From NCBI GenBank assembly GCA_963735115.1, contig CAVTJR010000002.1, positions 62,001-126,000 of the forward strand: a stretch of 64,000 nucleotides of DNA, written 5' to 3'. Shown piece by piece: positions 16,155-23,969 of this stretch; position 1 is the first letter of the stretch, and every line of letters starts with the position of its first letter. The DNA comes from JAKACA01 sp963735115. Its GTDB lineage: Bacteria > Actinomycetota > Acidimicrobiia > Acidimicrobiales > Bog-793. A model generated the notes under the pieces. The model searched no databases. It saw only the letters and a list, made by a program, of their open reading frames with translations, and had not been told where the DNA came from. The position numbers and the translations under genes are program-made.

Positions 16155-16901
16155 ATGGAGACGAACCTGCCCGTGCCCGAGCGCGCGCTCGCCGTCGGCG
16201 CTCACCCGGACGACATCGAATTCGGGTGCGGGGCGACGCTGGCCAAATGGGCAGCAGCCGGCTGCCAGATCGCCCTTCTCGTGTGCACCGACGGCTCGAA
16301 GGGGACCTGGGACGCGAAGACGGACCCTGCCGAGCTCGTCGTGACGAGGCGGGCCGAGCAGCGCGCGGCCGCCGCCGTTCTGCACGAGACGGCGGAAACC
16401 GTCTTCCTCGGCTGGCCGGACGGGGAGCTCGAATCGGGCCTGCGGCAACGCTGGGAGGTGGCGGCGTGGATCCGCCGGCTCCGCCCTGACGTGATCTTCG
16501 GCCACGACCCGTGGAAGCGCTACCGGCTTCACCCTGACCATCGCAACGCCGGTTGGCTCGTGACCGATGGCATCGTCGCCGCCCGCGATCCACTCTTCTT
16601 CCCCGAGCTCGATTCACCGCCTCACCGACCGTCCTGCCTCCTGCTCTTCGAGGCGGACGAAAGCAACCACGTCGAGGAGGTGGCCGGCTACGGAGACGCC
16701 AAGGTGGCGGCCCTCCTAGAGCACCGGAGCCAGCACCGTTCGACCATGGGGATCTCGCCGGCGGCGGCGGACGCCGCGGCGGCAGACGAGCACCCGGAGA
16801 TCGTCGAGTTCCGCCGGCGGGTTGTCGACAAGCTCGCCGAGCACGGGGCGCTCGCCGGAATGGCCGCCGGCGAGGCCTTCCACCGTGTCGACCGCCTCTG
16901 A
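16155..16901 (+). CDS. PIG-L / LmbE family deacetylase
   Basis: A 248-residue zinc-dependent N-deacetylase fold. Metal ligands and catalytic Asp are in 'AVGAHPDDIEFGCGATLAKW' (H17, D19, D20), and the third ligand is in 'RLHPDHRNAGWLV'. 'LLVCTDGSKGTWD' and 'ETVFLGWPDGELE' are also family-typical. Family members remove acetyl groups from GlcNAc-type sugars, including mycothiol precursors and conjugates. The true substrate here is unknown; position alone does not link it to cofC, 23 bases upstream. ATG 16155. Confidence 0.85.
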   Translation: METNLPVPERALAVGAHPDDIEFGCGATLAKWAAAGCQIALLVCTDGSKGTWDAKTDPAELVVTRRAEQRAAAAVLHETAETVFLGWPDGELESGLRQRWEVAAWIRRLRPDVIFGHDPWKRYRLHPDHRNAGWLVTDGIVAARDPLFFPELDSPPHRPSCLLLFEADESNHVEEVAGYGDAKVAALLEHRSQHRSTMGISPAAADAAAADEHPEIVEFRRRVVDKLAEHGALAGMAAGEAFHRVDRL

Positions 16902-16979
16902 GCCGACGGGAACTTGCTGAGCCCACCGTGTACGTGAGCCGACCGTATCGGTGAGCCGACAGGAGCGCCGACGCGGCTC

Positions 16980-17018
16980 AGCCCCGGTCGGCCCGACAAT
17001 CGCCGGTGGACCGGGGCT
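16980..17018. terminator. Inverted repeat between convergent PIG-L and HU genes
   Basis: AGCCCCGGT (16980-16988) pairs perfectly with ACCGGGGCT (17010-17018), and CGGC/GCCG extends the stem inside with a small bulge. It lies 79 bases after the PIG-L stop and 46 bases after the HU stop, so it could serve both. No T-tract is present, as is common in high-GC actinobacteria. Confidence 0.5.
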
Positions 17019-17064
17019 TCCGCATTCGTGGACCAGCGCCTGAACTATCCAGGCACGGCCGGGA

Positions 17065-17625
17065 TCAGCGCTTCGTGACCCTCTTCGCCGCGGCCTTGCG
17101 AGCCGGGGCCTTCTTGGCCGGCGCCCTCTTGGCGGGGGCCTTCTTGGCCGGGGCCTTCTTGGCGGGCGCCTTGACCGCAGCCCTCTTGGCAGGGGCCTTC
17201 TTGGCCGGGGCCTTCTTGGCGGGCGCCTTGCGAGCCGGCGCCCTCTTGGCGGGGGCCTTGCGAGCCGCCGCCTTCTTGGCGGGGGCCTTGGCCGCCGGTG
17301 CAGCCTTGGCCGGCACGGCCACGACGACCGCCGGCTTCGGGATGGCGCTTCGAGAGTTGAGCTGACTCTTCAGCGTGGCTCCCGCTGCAAAAGCAATCCC
17401 GTTCGAGGCCTTGATCCGGACCGCAGCGCCCGTTTGCGGGTTGCGGCCTGTCCGGGCAGCGCGCGGCCGGAGCTTGAACGTGCCAAACCCAGTGATCCTG
17501 ACCGCGTCACCGCCCTTCACAGCCGAGGAGATCGCGTAGAGCGTCGAGTCCAAGGCCTTTTCGGCCTCTCGCCTCGACAGTTCCGATACCTCGCTGATCT
17601 TGCCGATGAGCTCTGTCTTGTTCAC
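17065..17625 (-). CDS. hup: HU-family nucleoid protein with Lys/Ala-rich tail
   Basis: 186 residues. The first 90 are a complete HU domain: 'NKTELIGKISEVSELSRREA', 'DAVRITGFGTFKLRPRAAR' and 'TGRNPQTGAAVRIKAS'. The remaining 95 are a histone-H1-like tail built from 'APAKKAPA', 'KAPAKRAPAR' and 'KAPARKAAA' units, as in mycobacterial HupB. The core bends DNA and the tail binds and condenses it. GTG 17625 is fixed by an excellent AGGAGG (17631-17636) at 5-base spacing. The frame runs open upstream, but that part lacks homology. The tail produces a strong DNA-level repeat at 17090-17310. Confidence 0.93.
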   Translation of the reverse strand: MNKTELIGKISEVSELSRREAEKALDSTLYAISSAVKGGDAVRITGFGTFKLRPRAARTGRNPQTGAAVRIKASNGIAFAAGATLKSQLNSRSAIPKPAVVVAVPAKAAPAAKAPAKKAAARKAPAKRAPARKAPAKKAPAKKAPAKRAAVKAPAKKAPAKKAPAKRAPAKKAPARKAAAKRVTKR

Positions 17626-17630
17626 CGTCA

Positions 17631-17636
17631 CCTCCT
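17631..17636 (-). promoter_or_regulatory. Ribosome binding site of hup
   Basis: AGGAGG on the minus strand, five bases before GTG 17625. It decides the start against upstream in-frame codons and suggests strong translation, as expected for an abundant nucleoid protein. Confidence 0.8.
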
Positions 17637-17680
17637 GGTGATCGCGGAGAATTCCCAGGAAATCCAAGAGCAATTTCGCC

Positions 17681-17821
17681 GAGAAATCAAGCATTGTCGC
17701 AAGGAGGGCTTGAAGAGGCCTTCTGCGACAGCAGCTTCGTCGGCTCGGACCATGACCGAACGCTGCCGGCCGCAGCGACGAGTTGGTGAGTTTCTCCTTG
17801 AAAAGACTGGAGAAATCAAGC
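17681..17821. repeat. 12-base direct repeat in the hup leader
   Basis: GAGAAATCAAGC occurs at 17681-17692 and again at 17810-17821, in the region between hup and the acyl-CoA synthetase stop. On the hup strand both read GCTTGATTTCTC. The spacing of 129 bases and the low GC content set them apart from the surroundings. They could be regulatory sites or remnants of a duplicated promoter region. Confidence 0.4.
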
Positions 17822-17826
17822 TCGTG

Positions 17827-19380
17827 TCAGTTGACCTGACGCTCTTTTCCCTCCCAGTACGGCTGCCGGAGCTTGAATTTCTGCAGCTTGCCCGTCGCCG
17901 TCCTCGGGAGGTTGTCGTAGAACTCGATCGACGTCGGGCACTTGAAGTGCGCCAGCCGCGAGCGGCAGAACTCCATCAGGTCGGCCTCGCTCGCTTCCGC
18001 CTCAGGACGGAGCACGACGAGTGCTTTGACGGTCTCGCCCCAGCGATCGTGCGGCACTCCGATGACGGCGACCTCGGCTACGGCAGGGTGGCCGTAGAGG
18101 GCGTCTTCGACCTCGATGGAGGAGACGTTCTCACCGCCGGAGATGATGACATCTTTCTTGCGGTCCGAGATGACGACAAAAGGCCCGTCGAGACGTCCGC
18201 CGTCACCCGTGTGGAACCAACCGTCAGTGAGCACCTGGGCTGACTCGTCCGGCTGGTGCCAGTAACCCCTGAAGACGTGGTTCGAGCGAGCGAGCACCTC
18301 GCCCTCTTCGTCGACGGCCATGCGCACGCCGATCGCCGGTGCTCCCGCCCGCGAGAGGAGGCGGGCGCGCTCGGCCGGGGGCAGCCCGTCCCACTCGAGC
18401 GGCGCCCGGTTGATCGTCAGCAACGGGGACGTCTCGGTCAATCCGTAGATCTGGATGAACTCCCAACCGAGCTCCGTCTCGACACGTTGGATGACGCTGC
18501 TCGGCGGTGGTGCCCCCGCCACGACGATGCGCACCTCGACGCCCGTCGCCTTCCCGGGGACCGGGCGGCCGTCTTTTGCCCGCGCCTCTGCGGCGGTGAG
18601 GACAGCGGCGACGACTGCGGGCGCGCCGCACATGAGGGTGATGCCCTCGACCTCCACGCGTCGCAGGATCTCCTCGCCGTCGACCTTGCGCAGCACGACG
18701 TGACGTGCGCCCATGCCCGTGACGGCGTACGGCATCCCCCATCCGTTGCAGTGGAACATCGGCAGGGTGTGCAGGAGCACATCTCTGTCGGTGACACCCG
18801 TGTGCCAGCCGAAGGACATGGCGTTCAGGGTGCAGTTGCGATGGGTGAGCTCCACTCCCTTCGGGCGCGCCGTCGTGCCGCTCGTGTAGTTGATCGAGCA
18901 GGTGGCGTTCTCATCCGCCTCCCACCCCTGTGGCGTTCGGCCGGCGATCGGGGCGAACAGGCCGGCGTCGGCGTGCCCGTCGAGCACGACGCGCACGCGA
19001 GCCGACACGTCGGCGAGCATCTCGTCGTACTCCGGGTCGACGAGCAGCACGTCGGCGCCGGAATGCTCGACGATGTAGGCGACTTCGGTGGCGTTCAGGC
19101 GGAAGTTGATGGGCACGAGCACGCGGCCGTAGGCGCTGACGCCGAAGTACGCCACGAGAAACCTGGCGGCGTTCGGGCTCACGATCGCCACGCGCCCGCC
19201 TTCGGGCACATCGAGATCGTCCAGGGCAGCTGCCATGCCGGCTGCTCGCTCCGCCAAGTCCCCGTAGGACATGGCACCGAAAGCGCCCGGGACGCCGGGC
19301 TCGTCCACGACGGCGGTGCGATCGGGATGGACGAGAGCGGCCCGATCGAGGAAGTCCGAGATCGTGAGCGGGACGAACAT
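17827..19380 (-). CDS. Acyl-CoA synthetase (AMP-dependent, fatty-acid type)
   Basis: A 517-residue ligase that activates a carboxylic acid to acyl-AMP and then to the CoA thioester. The P-loop-like AMP motif is 'INYTSGTTARPKGVELTHRN'. 'IYGLTETSPLLTINR' gives the adenylate-binding Glu, 'GWFHTGDGGRLDGPFVVISDR' the A8 hinge region, and 'RTATGKLQKFKLR' the C-terminal catalytic Lys. Start at ATG 19380 with AGGAGACAGG just upstream. The chain length accepted is unknown, though the layout fits medium/long-chain synthetases. It is divergent from the coupling-ATPase gene, with 147 bases between the starts. Confidence 0.9.
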   Translation of the reverse strand: MFVPLTISDFLDRAALVHPDRTAVVDEPGVPGAFGAMSYGDLAERAAGMAAALDDLDVPEGGRVAIVSPNAARFLVAYFGVSAYGRVLVPINFRLNATEVAYIVEHSGADVLLVDPEYDEMLADVSARVRVVLDGHADAGLFAPIAGRTPQGWEADENATCSINYTSGTTARPKGVELTHRNCTLNAMSFGWHTGVTDRDVLLHTLPMFHCNGWGMPYAVTGMGARHVVLRKVDGEEILRRVEVEGITLMCGAPAVVAAVLTAAEARAKDGRPVPGKATGVEVRIVVAGAPPPSSVIQRVETELGWEFIQIYGLTETSPLLTINRAPLEWDGLPPAERARLLSRAGAPAIGVRMAVDEEGEVLARSNHVFRGYWHQPDESAQVLTDGWFHTGDGGRLDGPFVVISDRKKDVIISGGENVSSIEVEDALYGHPAVAEVAVIGVPHDRWGETVKALVVLRPEAEASEADLMEFCRSRLAHFKCPTSIEFYDNLPRTATGKLQKFKLRQPYWEGKERQVN

Positions 19381-19443
19381 GCCTGTCTCCTCTGGCCGGG
19401 GGCGTGCGTCTACAGCATGCCGTGTGAGGGCAGGGCGCCGCAG

Positions 19444-19458
19444 CCTCGGCGACCGAGG
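19444..19458. repeat. Short perfect hairpin in the synthetase/coupling-protein divergent region
   Basis: CCTCGG-CGA-CCGAGG, six-base arms with a 3-base loop, between the two divergent starts. It may be part of a control region together with the larger inverted repeat 38 bases to the right. Confidence 0.4.
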
Positions 19459-19495
19459 CCACCGGTCCGAGCGCTGTGGAGCGCAGGCGGTAGCT

Positions 19496-19518
19496 ACACC
19501 GGGGAGCAGCCCCGGTGT
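19496..19518. repeat. Perfect 9-base inverted repeat upstream of the coupling-protein gene
   Basis: ACACCGGGG-AGCAG-CCCCGGTGT, ending 9 bases before ATG 19528. It would form a very stable hairpin in the leader of the coupling-protein mRNA or an extruded structure in DNA. MobF transfer origins carry an inverted repeat close to the nick site, so it is a candidate oriT element. Translational control or an operator are equally possible. Confidence 0.6.
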
Positions 19519-19527
19519 GCTTGCAGC

Positions 19528-21003
19528 ATGCCGCCTTCGTCTTCGTCCGAGATGCCAGCGGGCGATGGGAGGGTCGATGCGAGGGCGTTGGCTCGCTGGC
19601 TGGCGTTGTCGGAGTCGCACGGCCACGGCATCTACATCGGCCTCGGTCCCTCCGGCGCCACCTTCGCCCCGCCCCAGCACGGGGCTCTCGTGCTCGGACC
19701 GCCCCGGTGTGGCAAGACGGCGTCGATCATGGTCCCGAACGTCCTCGGGAGCTGCGGACCCGTCGTCGCCGCTTCCACAAAGCCTGACCTCCTTCACCTG
19801 ACCGCCGCCGCCCGCTCGATGGTGGGCGATTGCCTGCTCTACGACCCGAGCGGAACCGTCTCGGCCCCGGCCGGCGTGCAGCGCGTCGCCTGGTCGCCTC
19901 TGCATGCCGCCGTCACCTGGTCAGGCGCCCTCTCGGTCGCCGAGGCGATGGTGCTGGCGGCTCGCCCCGGTGGCGACCGTGGCGAGGCGGCGCACTGGAG
20001 CGAGCGGGCAACGGCGCTGCTGGCGGTTGCCTTTCACGCAGGGGCGCTCGGGAGCGACGGCTTCGGCCGGGTGATGGAATCGATCGACCGCCGCCAGCCG
20101 GACGACTTCCGGATGCCGCTCGCCCGTAACGACGCCAACGGAGCCCTCAACCTCCTGGCAGGGATCACCGGGACGGATCAACGGGAACAGAGCGGCATCT
20201 GGTCGACGGCCGCAGGCGTTCTCGCCGGCTACCGCACGGAGGCAGCGGTCGCAAGCACGCAAGGCACCCAGCTCGACGCCGGGAGCTTCGCCGCCGAGCC
20301 CTCCACGTTGTACATCTGCTGCGGCAGCGACGAACAGCGTCACGCCGCCGCCCTCGTGGCCGGCGTGCTGCGCGACGTCAGGACGGCGGCTTACCGACGT
20401 GCCGCCCTCCTCAGCCCCGGAGCGCCCTACCCGGGGCCTCCCCTGCTATTTGCTCTCGACGAGGTGGCCAACATCGCTCCCCTGCACGACCTTCCGAGGG
20501 TCGTCTCCGAGGGCGGCAGCCAAGGGGTCGTGACGCTCGCCTGCCTGCAGGATCTCTCGCAGGCGGGGGCACGGTGGGGGCGAGAGGCGGACGGGTTTCT
20601 CTCGCTGTTCCAGGCAAAAGTCGTCTTCCCGGGCATCGGCGACCTGCGCACGCTCGAGACGATCTCGAAGCTCGGTGGCGAGATCGACGTGCGCCACTCG
20701 TCCGAGACGCGGCCGTCCCCCTGGGCGGGTTTGCTCGGTCAACGCGCTCACACCTCGCGAACCGACTCGACCAGGAAGGAGCGACGCTTCCCTGTCGAGG
20801 TGATCGCCCAGGGGCGAAGTGGGGTCGTGCTCCACCTCGACGGAGTGCACCCCCACTGGCTGAGCGCCACGCCGTGGTTCGCCAACGCCGAGCTGCGGGC
20901 GATGGTCGGTCCGCAGGCTCGGGATGCGGCCCTGGCTCCGGCGTTGCCGCCGCTGCACCGGCAAGGGCCCGACCCGCGCAGATCGTGGGGCCGGTTCCGC
21001 TGA
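19528..21003 (+). CDS. VirD4/TraG-like type IV coupling ATPase, soluble form
   Basis: A 491-residue ATPase of the kind that links a relaxase-DNA complex to a secretion channel. Walker A is 'VLGPPRCGKTASIMVPNVL' (K63, T64) and Walker B is 'PPLLFALDEVANIAPLHDLP'. Between them are the family blocks 'VAASTKPDLLHLTAAARS', 'YDPSGTVSAPAGVQRVAWSP' and 'GIWSTAAGVLAGYRTEA'. A late block is 'GVVTLACLQDLSQAGARWG'. Classical VirD4 has two N-terminal membrane helices; none is present here. ATG 19528 is the only start close to where homology begins. It converges on the relaxase gene, 111 bases apart. No other conjugation genes are in view. Confidence 0.85.
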   Translation: MPPSSSSEMPAGDGRVDARALARWLALSESHGHGIYIGLGPSGATFAPPQHGALVLGPPRCGKTASIMVPNVLGSCGPVVAASTKPDLLHLTAAARSMVGDCLLYDPSGTVSAPAGVQRVAWSPLHAAVTWSGALSVAEAMVLAARPGGDRGEAAHWSERATALLAVAFHAGALGSDGFGRVMESIDRRQPDDFRMPLARNDANGALNLLAGITGTDQREQSGIWSTAAGVLAGYRTEAAVASTQGTQLDAGSFAAEPSTLYICCGSDEQRHAAALVAGVLRDVRTAAYRRAALLSPGAPYPGPPLLFALDEVANIAPLHDLPRVVSEGGSQGVVTLACLQDLSQAGARWGREADGFLSLFQAKVVFPGIGDLRTLETISKLGGEIDVRHSSETRPSPWAGLLGQRAHTSRTDSTRKERRFPVEVIAQGRSGVVLHLDGVHPHWLSATPWFANAELRAMVGPQARDAALAPALPPLHRQGPDPRRSWGRFR

Positions 21004-21114
21004 GGCCCGCGCTCGTCCTGTTGTCGTCGGCCGCAAGCGAATCGTGTGCCCAACGTGGCCGCAGAGAGCACCGTGCAGCCACTCTGGGCGCACAGTTGGG
21101 CTCGGCGGGCGCAC

Positions 21115-23619
21115 TCAGCGTCCCCGCTCGAGGCCATCAGGGGGATGGCGCTCACGGCCGCCCCGCTGCCGCCCGGGACGGCGGACCTCGGCCGCCTGCC
21201 GCTCGACAGCCGCCAGCTCAGCCGCCCGGTCGGTGCCGGCCCTGCTCGGCGACCTGAGAGAGGCGGGTGAGCGGGGACCGAAGGCGCTGGCTGCATCGAT
21301 GATCTGCCAACGGTGGCGGTACTCCTCGACGACGGCGGCGGTGGCCCTCCACGCCCGTCGTTCGTCGAGGGCGACGGGTGGTGCCCCGAGATGACTCGTG
21401 AGGTAGCGGGGCCTGGCGGCCTCGGCCGCCCGCCCGAGCGCTTCTCTCGAGCTGGCAGCCATGCCGGGAGCCACCACGATGTGGGAGCGCCGCTGGTCGG
21501 GCGCCGCTGTGGCTCCCTGACGCAACACCGACGCACCGCCAAGGATCACGAGATGCGTGGGTGCCGCAGAGCGCTCAGCCCGCTTGGACAGCAGGGACTT
21601 CAGCTCACGCGTGTGGGCGACATCCGCCGGCTCAACCCCGGGCATGGCTCTGAGGGCACTCACGATCGCCTCATCGCCCGCCACGAGGAGCGCTTGGCGG
21701 CTCTGGCCGGTCGGCGACCGGCCGGCGCGGACGGCGAGCAGGCACTTCACGGCCTCGTCGCGGGCATCCCCAAGCGATCCCACGACCGTGACCTCGACCA
21801 AGCCGAAACAGTGTTGCTCTGCCGTCGCCGGCTCGAGCCCGTCGCGCCCGAGCCGCCGCGATTGCGGCGGCAGCTGGCCTCGGCCGATCGAGGCAACCTC
21901 CCCCAGCAACCGTCGCTGCTCGAGGGCGCGGGCGGGGACGAGGAGGACGACCGAGGCCGCTGCCTCCGAACATCGTCGCAGGATCGCCCCGAGGCTCTCC
22001 GGCCCGTACGAGTGGGCGTCCACGACCACGACAACGGAATCGGGATCGATCGTCACGCCGGAGCGAGCGCGACCCGGCGCGCCGAGCGTCGGGCTGGGCC
22101 AACGGCTGTCGGGCGCGAGCGCGGGCACGACGATGGAGTCGATGCCGCAGGAGGACTCGATGCCGGCCGCCGCCCAACGGCCCAGGGCGGTGGCGACCAC
22201 TCGGTGACCGTGCTCGCGCCAGGCGGCATTCGCAGCCGAGAGAGCGTCGAGCGCCTCGAAACGCTTCCCCGGCCCGTAGCCGATCACCATCAGCGAGGAC
22301 GGCCTGGCAGCCTCCATCGCACGGGCGAGGCGGAGGAGCCCGTCCTCGGCCGCAACGATCTCACGGGTCGTGTAGACCGCCTCGGTGCCACCGAGCGGGA
22401 TCGAGCCGGTGGCGCCGCCGCGCAGCCTCATCGCGTGTGCTCCCCGCACGAGCACACGCTCGTCAGTCAGGAGGGCGCGGGCATCCTCCTGCGCGCCCGC
22501 CACCGTCCGGCCACTGGGCGCCGCCGCGCAGCGGGCCCGAATGACGTCCCGCAATGTGAAGGTGCCATCGACTGTCCGCGCCGGCAGCCATCGCAGGGTG
22601 TCCTCCTGCCACGCGGCGTCCGGGCCTCGCACCCGGGCGCCCCGCAGCGCCTCGTCGGGTACTGAACCGGTGGACGCAGGCTGGCGGGGCTGCTGCGGGG
22701 TCCCGATGCGATGGCACACCTCGCGAAGCCGCCCCTCGCTCACCCCCGCTCGCCATAGGCGGAAGCGGGCCCCCTCGATCGTCTCCTCGTAGCTGCGACC
22801 GACGTCCTTACGAGGCCGTGTCAGCTCGGCCATCGCCCGCCTGGCCGCCGGGCCCTGCCATCCTTCGGCCGCCATGGCCTCCTCGATCTGGGTGCTCCGC
22901 CGGGAGAAGGCGCGGATGACCGCCGAGTCGAGCCCCTTCAAGTCGGACCAGCAACGCCCCTCGAGCGGCTGCCATTCGACGCCGAGACGGGTCGTGAGCT
23001 CGTGGCGCAGGTGCGTCTCATAGAGGGCGCCCGCGGTACGACACTCGAGAAACAGGCCCGTCGCATCTAGCGGGCGACACGTTCCTGCAGAGCGTTCGAG
23101 CACGAGGTTGCCCACGAGCACGTGCGTATGCAGATGCGGATCGCCGGCTCGGCTCAAGCGATGCAGGAAGCCCACCCCGATGAGCTCCGGAGTCCTCCTC
23201 CGGCGGGGGCCGTCCACGCCCGGCACCCGTACAGCGACCGCCTCGTGCTCCAGGTAGCCGAGGGACGCCCTGACGGCGGCTTCGTGACCGAGGCGCACCT
23301 GCTCGCACACCGCTTCGTCCGGCGAGAACGCCTGCAGGAGGCTCACGGACTTCGGCACCGAGAACGTGCAATCGAACGCCGCTATCCGGCGCCGGGCGGG
23401 ATCGTCCAGCAATGCCTCCCCGCTGGACGGGTCGCCGCCCCGCAGCAACCGCCGGACGGCGCCGGCGTGGGCATCGCCGCTCAGACCGAGCTGTGCGGCA
23501 CCTTCTCCGAGCCAGACGCCGGCCGCCTCGACGAGCCCCTCGGCATGATCACGCCCCGACCCCGCCGTCGCCAGGTAGTAGTCCTCGCCGCCGGCGCCCA
23601 CCCTGCAGATGCTGAGCAC
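21115..23619 (-). CDS. MobF-family relaxase (TrwC/TraI-like) with degenerate helicase domain
   Basis: 834 residues. The N-terminal 300 are a relaxase domain: tandem catalytic Tyr14-Tyr15 in 'GGEDYYLATAG', 'AFDCTFSVPKSVSLLQAF', and the HUH metal triad His162/164/166 in 'RAGDPHLHTHVLVGN'. This enzyme nicks one strand at an origin of transfer and stays covalently attached. The TraI-like helicase region begins near 'AVYTTREIVAAEDGLLRLA', but its Walker A reads 'VIGYGPGKRFEALDAL' (Arg453 where Thr/Ser is needed) and its Walker B 'VVVVVDAHSYG' (Ala535 for Glu), so ATPase activity is doubtful. Start GTG 23619 lacks a clear ribosome site; ATG 23621 is out of frame. Confidence 0.9.
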   Translation of the reverse strand: MLSICRVGAGGEDYYLATAGSGRDHAEGLVEAAGVWLGEGAAQLGLSGDAHAGAVRRLLRGGDPSSGEALLDDPARRRIAAFDCTFSVPKSVSLLQAFSPDEAVCEQVRLGHEAAVRASLGYLEHEAVAVRVPGVDGPRRRRTPELIGVGFLHRLSRAGDPHLHTHVLVGNLVLERSAGTCRPLDATGLFLECRTAGALYETHLRHELTTRLGVEWQPLEGRCWSDLKGLDSAVIRAFSRRSTQIEEAMAAEGWQGPAARRAMAELTRPRKDVGRSYEETIEGARFRLWRAGVSEGRLREVCHRIGTPQQPRQPASTGSVPDEALRGARVRGPDAAWQEDTLRWLPARTVDGTFTLRDVIRARCAAAPSGRTVAGAQEDARALLTDERVLVRGAHAMRLRGGATGSIPLGGTEAVYTTREIVAAEDGLLRLARAMEAARPSSLMVIGYGPGKRFEALDALSAANAAWREHGHRVVATALGRWAAAGIESSCGIDSIVVPALAPDSRWPSPTLGAPGRARSGVTIDPDSVVVVVDAHSYGPESLGAILRRCSEAAASVVLLVPARALEQRRLLGEVASIGRGQLPPQSRRLGRDGLEPATAEQHCFGLVEVTVVGSLGDARDEAVKCLLAVRAGRSPTGQSRQALLVAGDEAIVSALRAMPGVEPADVAHTRELKSLLSKRAERSAAPTHLVILGGASVLRQGATAAPDQRRSHIVVAPGMAASSREALGRAAEAARPRYLTSHLGAPPVALDERRAWRATAAVVEEYRHRWQIIDAASAFGPRSPASLRSPSRAGTDRAAELAAVERQAAEVRRPGRQRGGRERHPPDGLERGR

Positions 23620-23651
23620 ATTGAGTGACTATAGATCATTTTCAGCTCGTT

Positions 23652-23969
23652 TCATTCTGTTTCCTTCATTTTCCGCCCCCGCCAGGTGCTCAGGCCGAGG
23701 CACCCGACCACGGCTACCAGCACGACGACGATGCCGAGCACACGCTCGTGGCGGAGCGCCTCCGCCAGGCCGATGACCACGAGCGTTGCGACAAACAGCT
23801 CGGGCGTATCGCCGATGAGGAAGTCCCACCAGAACCGTCCGAACGCAGCCACCGAGCGGACGACAATGTTGCTCCGCTGGCCGCCCTGGCCGCCCTGGCC
23901 GGCGTCAGGGGCATCGCCCTCGCCGCCACCGATGCCGGCGCCCCTGGCGGCATCCAGGCCATCGCTCAC
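23652..23969 (-). CDS. Small membrane protein of the PafBC operon
   Basis: 105 residues. The first 40 are Gly/Asp-rich and hydrophilic ('ARGAGIGGGEGDAPDAGQGG'). The rest has two membrane helices around 'WWDFLIGDTPELFVATLVVI' and 'RVLGIVVVLVAVVGCLGLS', and a basic tail. Start GTG 23969 overlaps the stop of the preceding gene as GTGA, a clear translational-coupling signature. I recognise no family. It probably works with the larger membrane protein encoded just upstream. The relaxase start is 32 bases downstream on the same strand. Confidence 0.7.
   Translation of the reverse strand: MSDGLDAARGAGIGGGEGDAPDAGQGGQGGQRSNIVVRSVAAFGRFWWDFLIGDTPELFVATLVVIGLAEALRHERVLGIVVVLVAVVGCLGLSTWRGRKMKETE

Noticed and set aside
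17090..17310. Array-like DNA repeat that could suggest a CRISPR or satellite
   Set aside because: It is the coding sequence of the Lys/Ala/Pro-rich HU tail; units vary in length, keep codon phase and have no spacers.
19528..21003. FtsK/SpoIIIE-type DNA translocase
   Set aside because: The block order and the 'LDEVANI' Walker B fit TraG/VirD4 coupling proteins, and a relaxase lies next to it.
23629..23829. Alternative minus-strand frame between the small membrane protein and the relaxase
   Set aside because: It overlaps the membrane protein gene in another frame and is Arg/Gly/His-rich without motifs.
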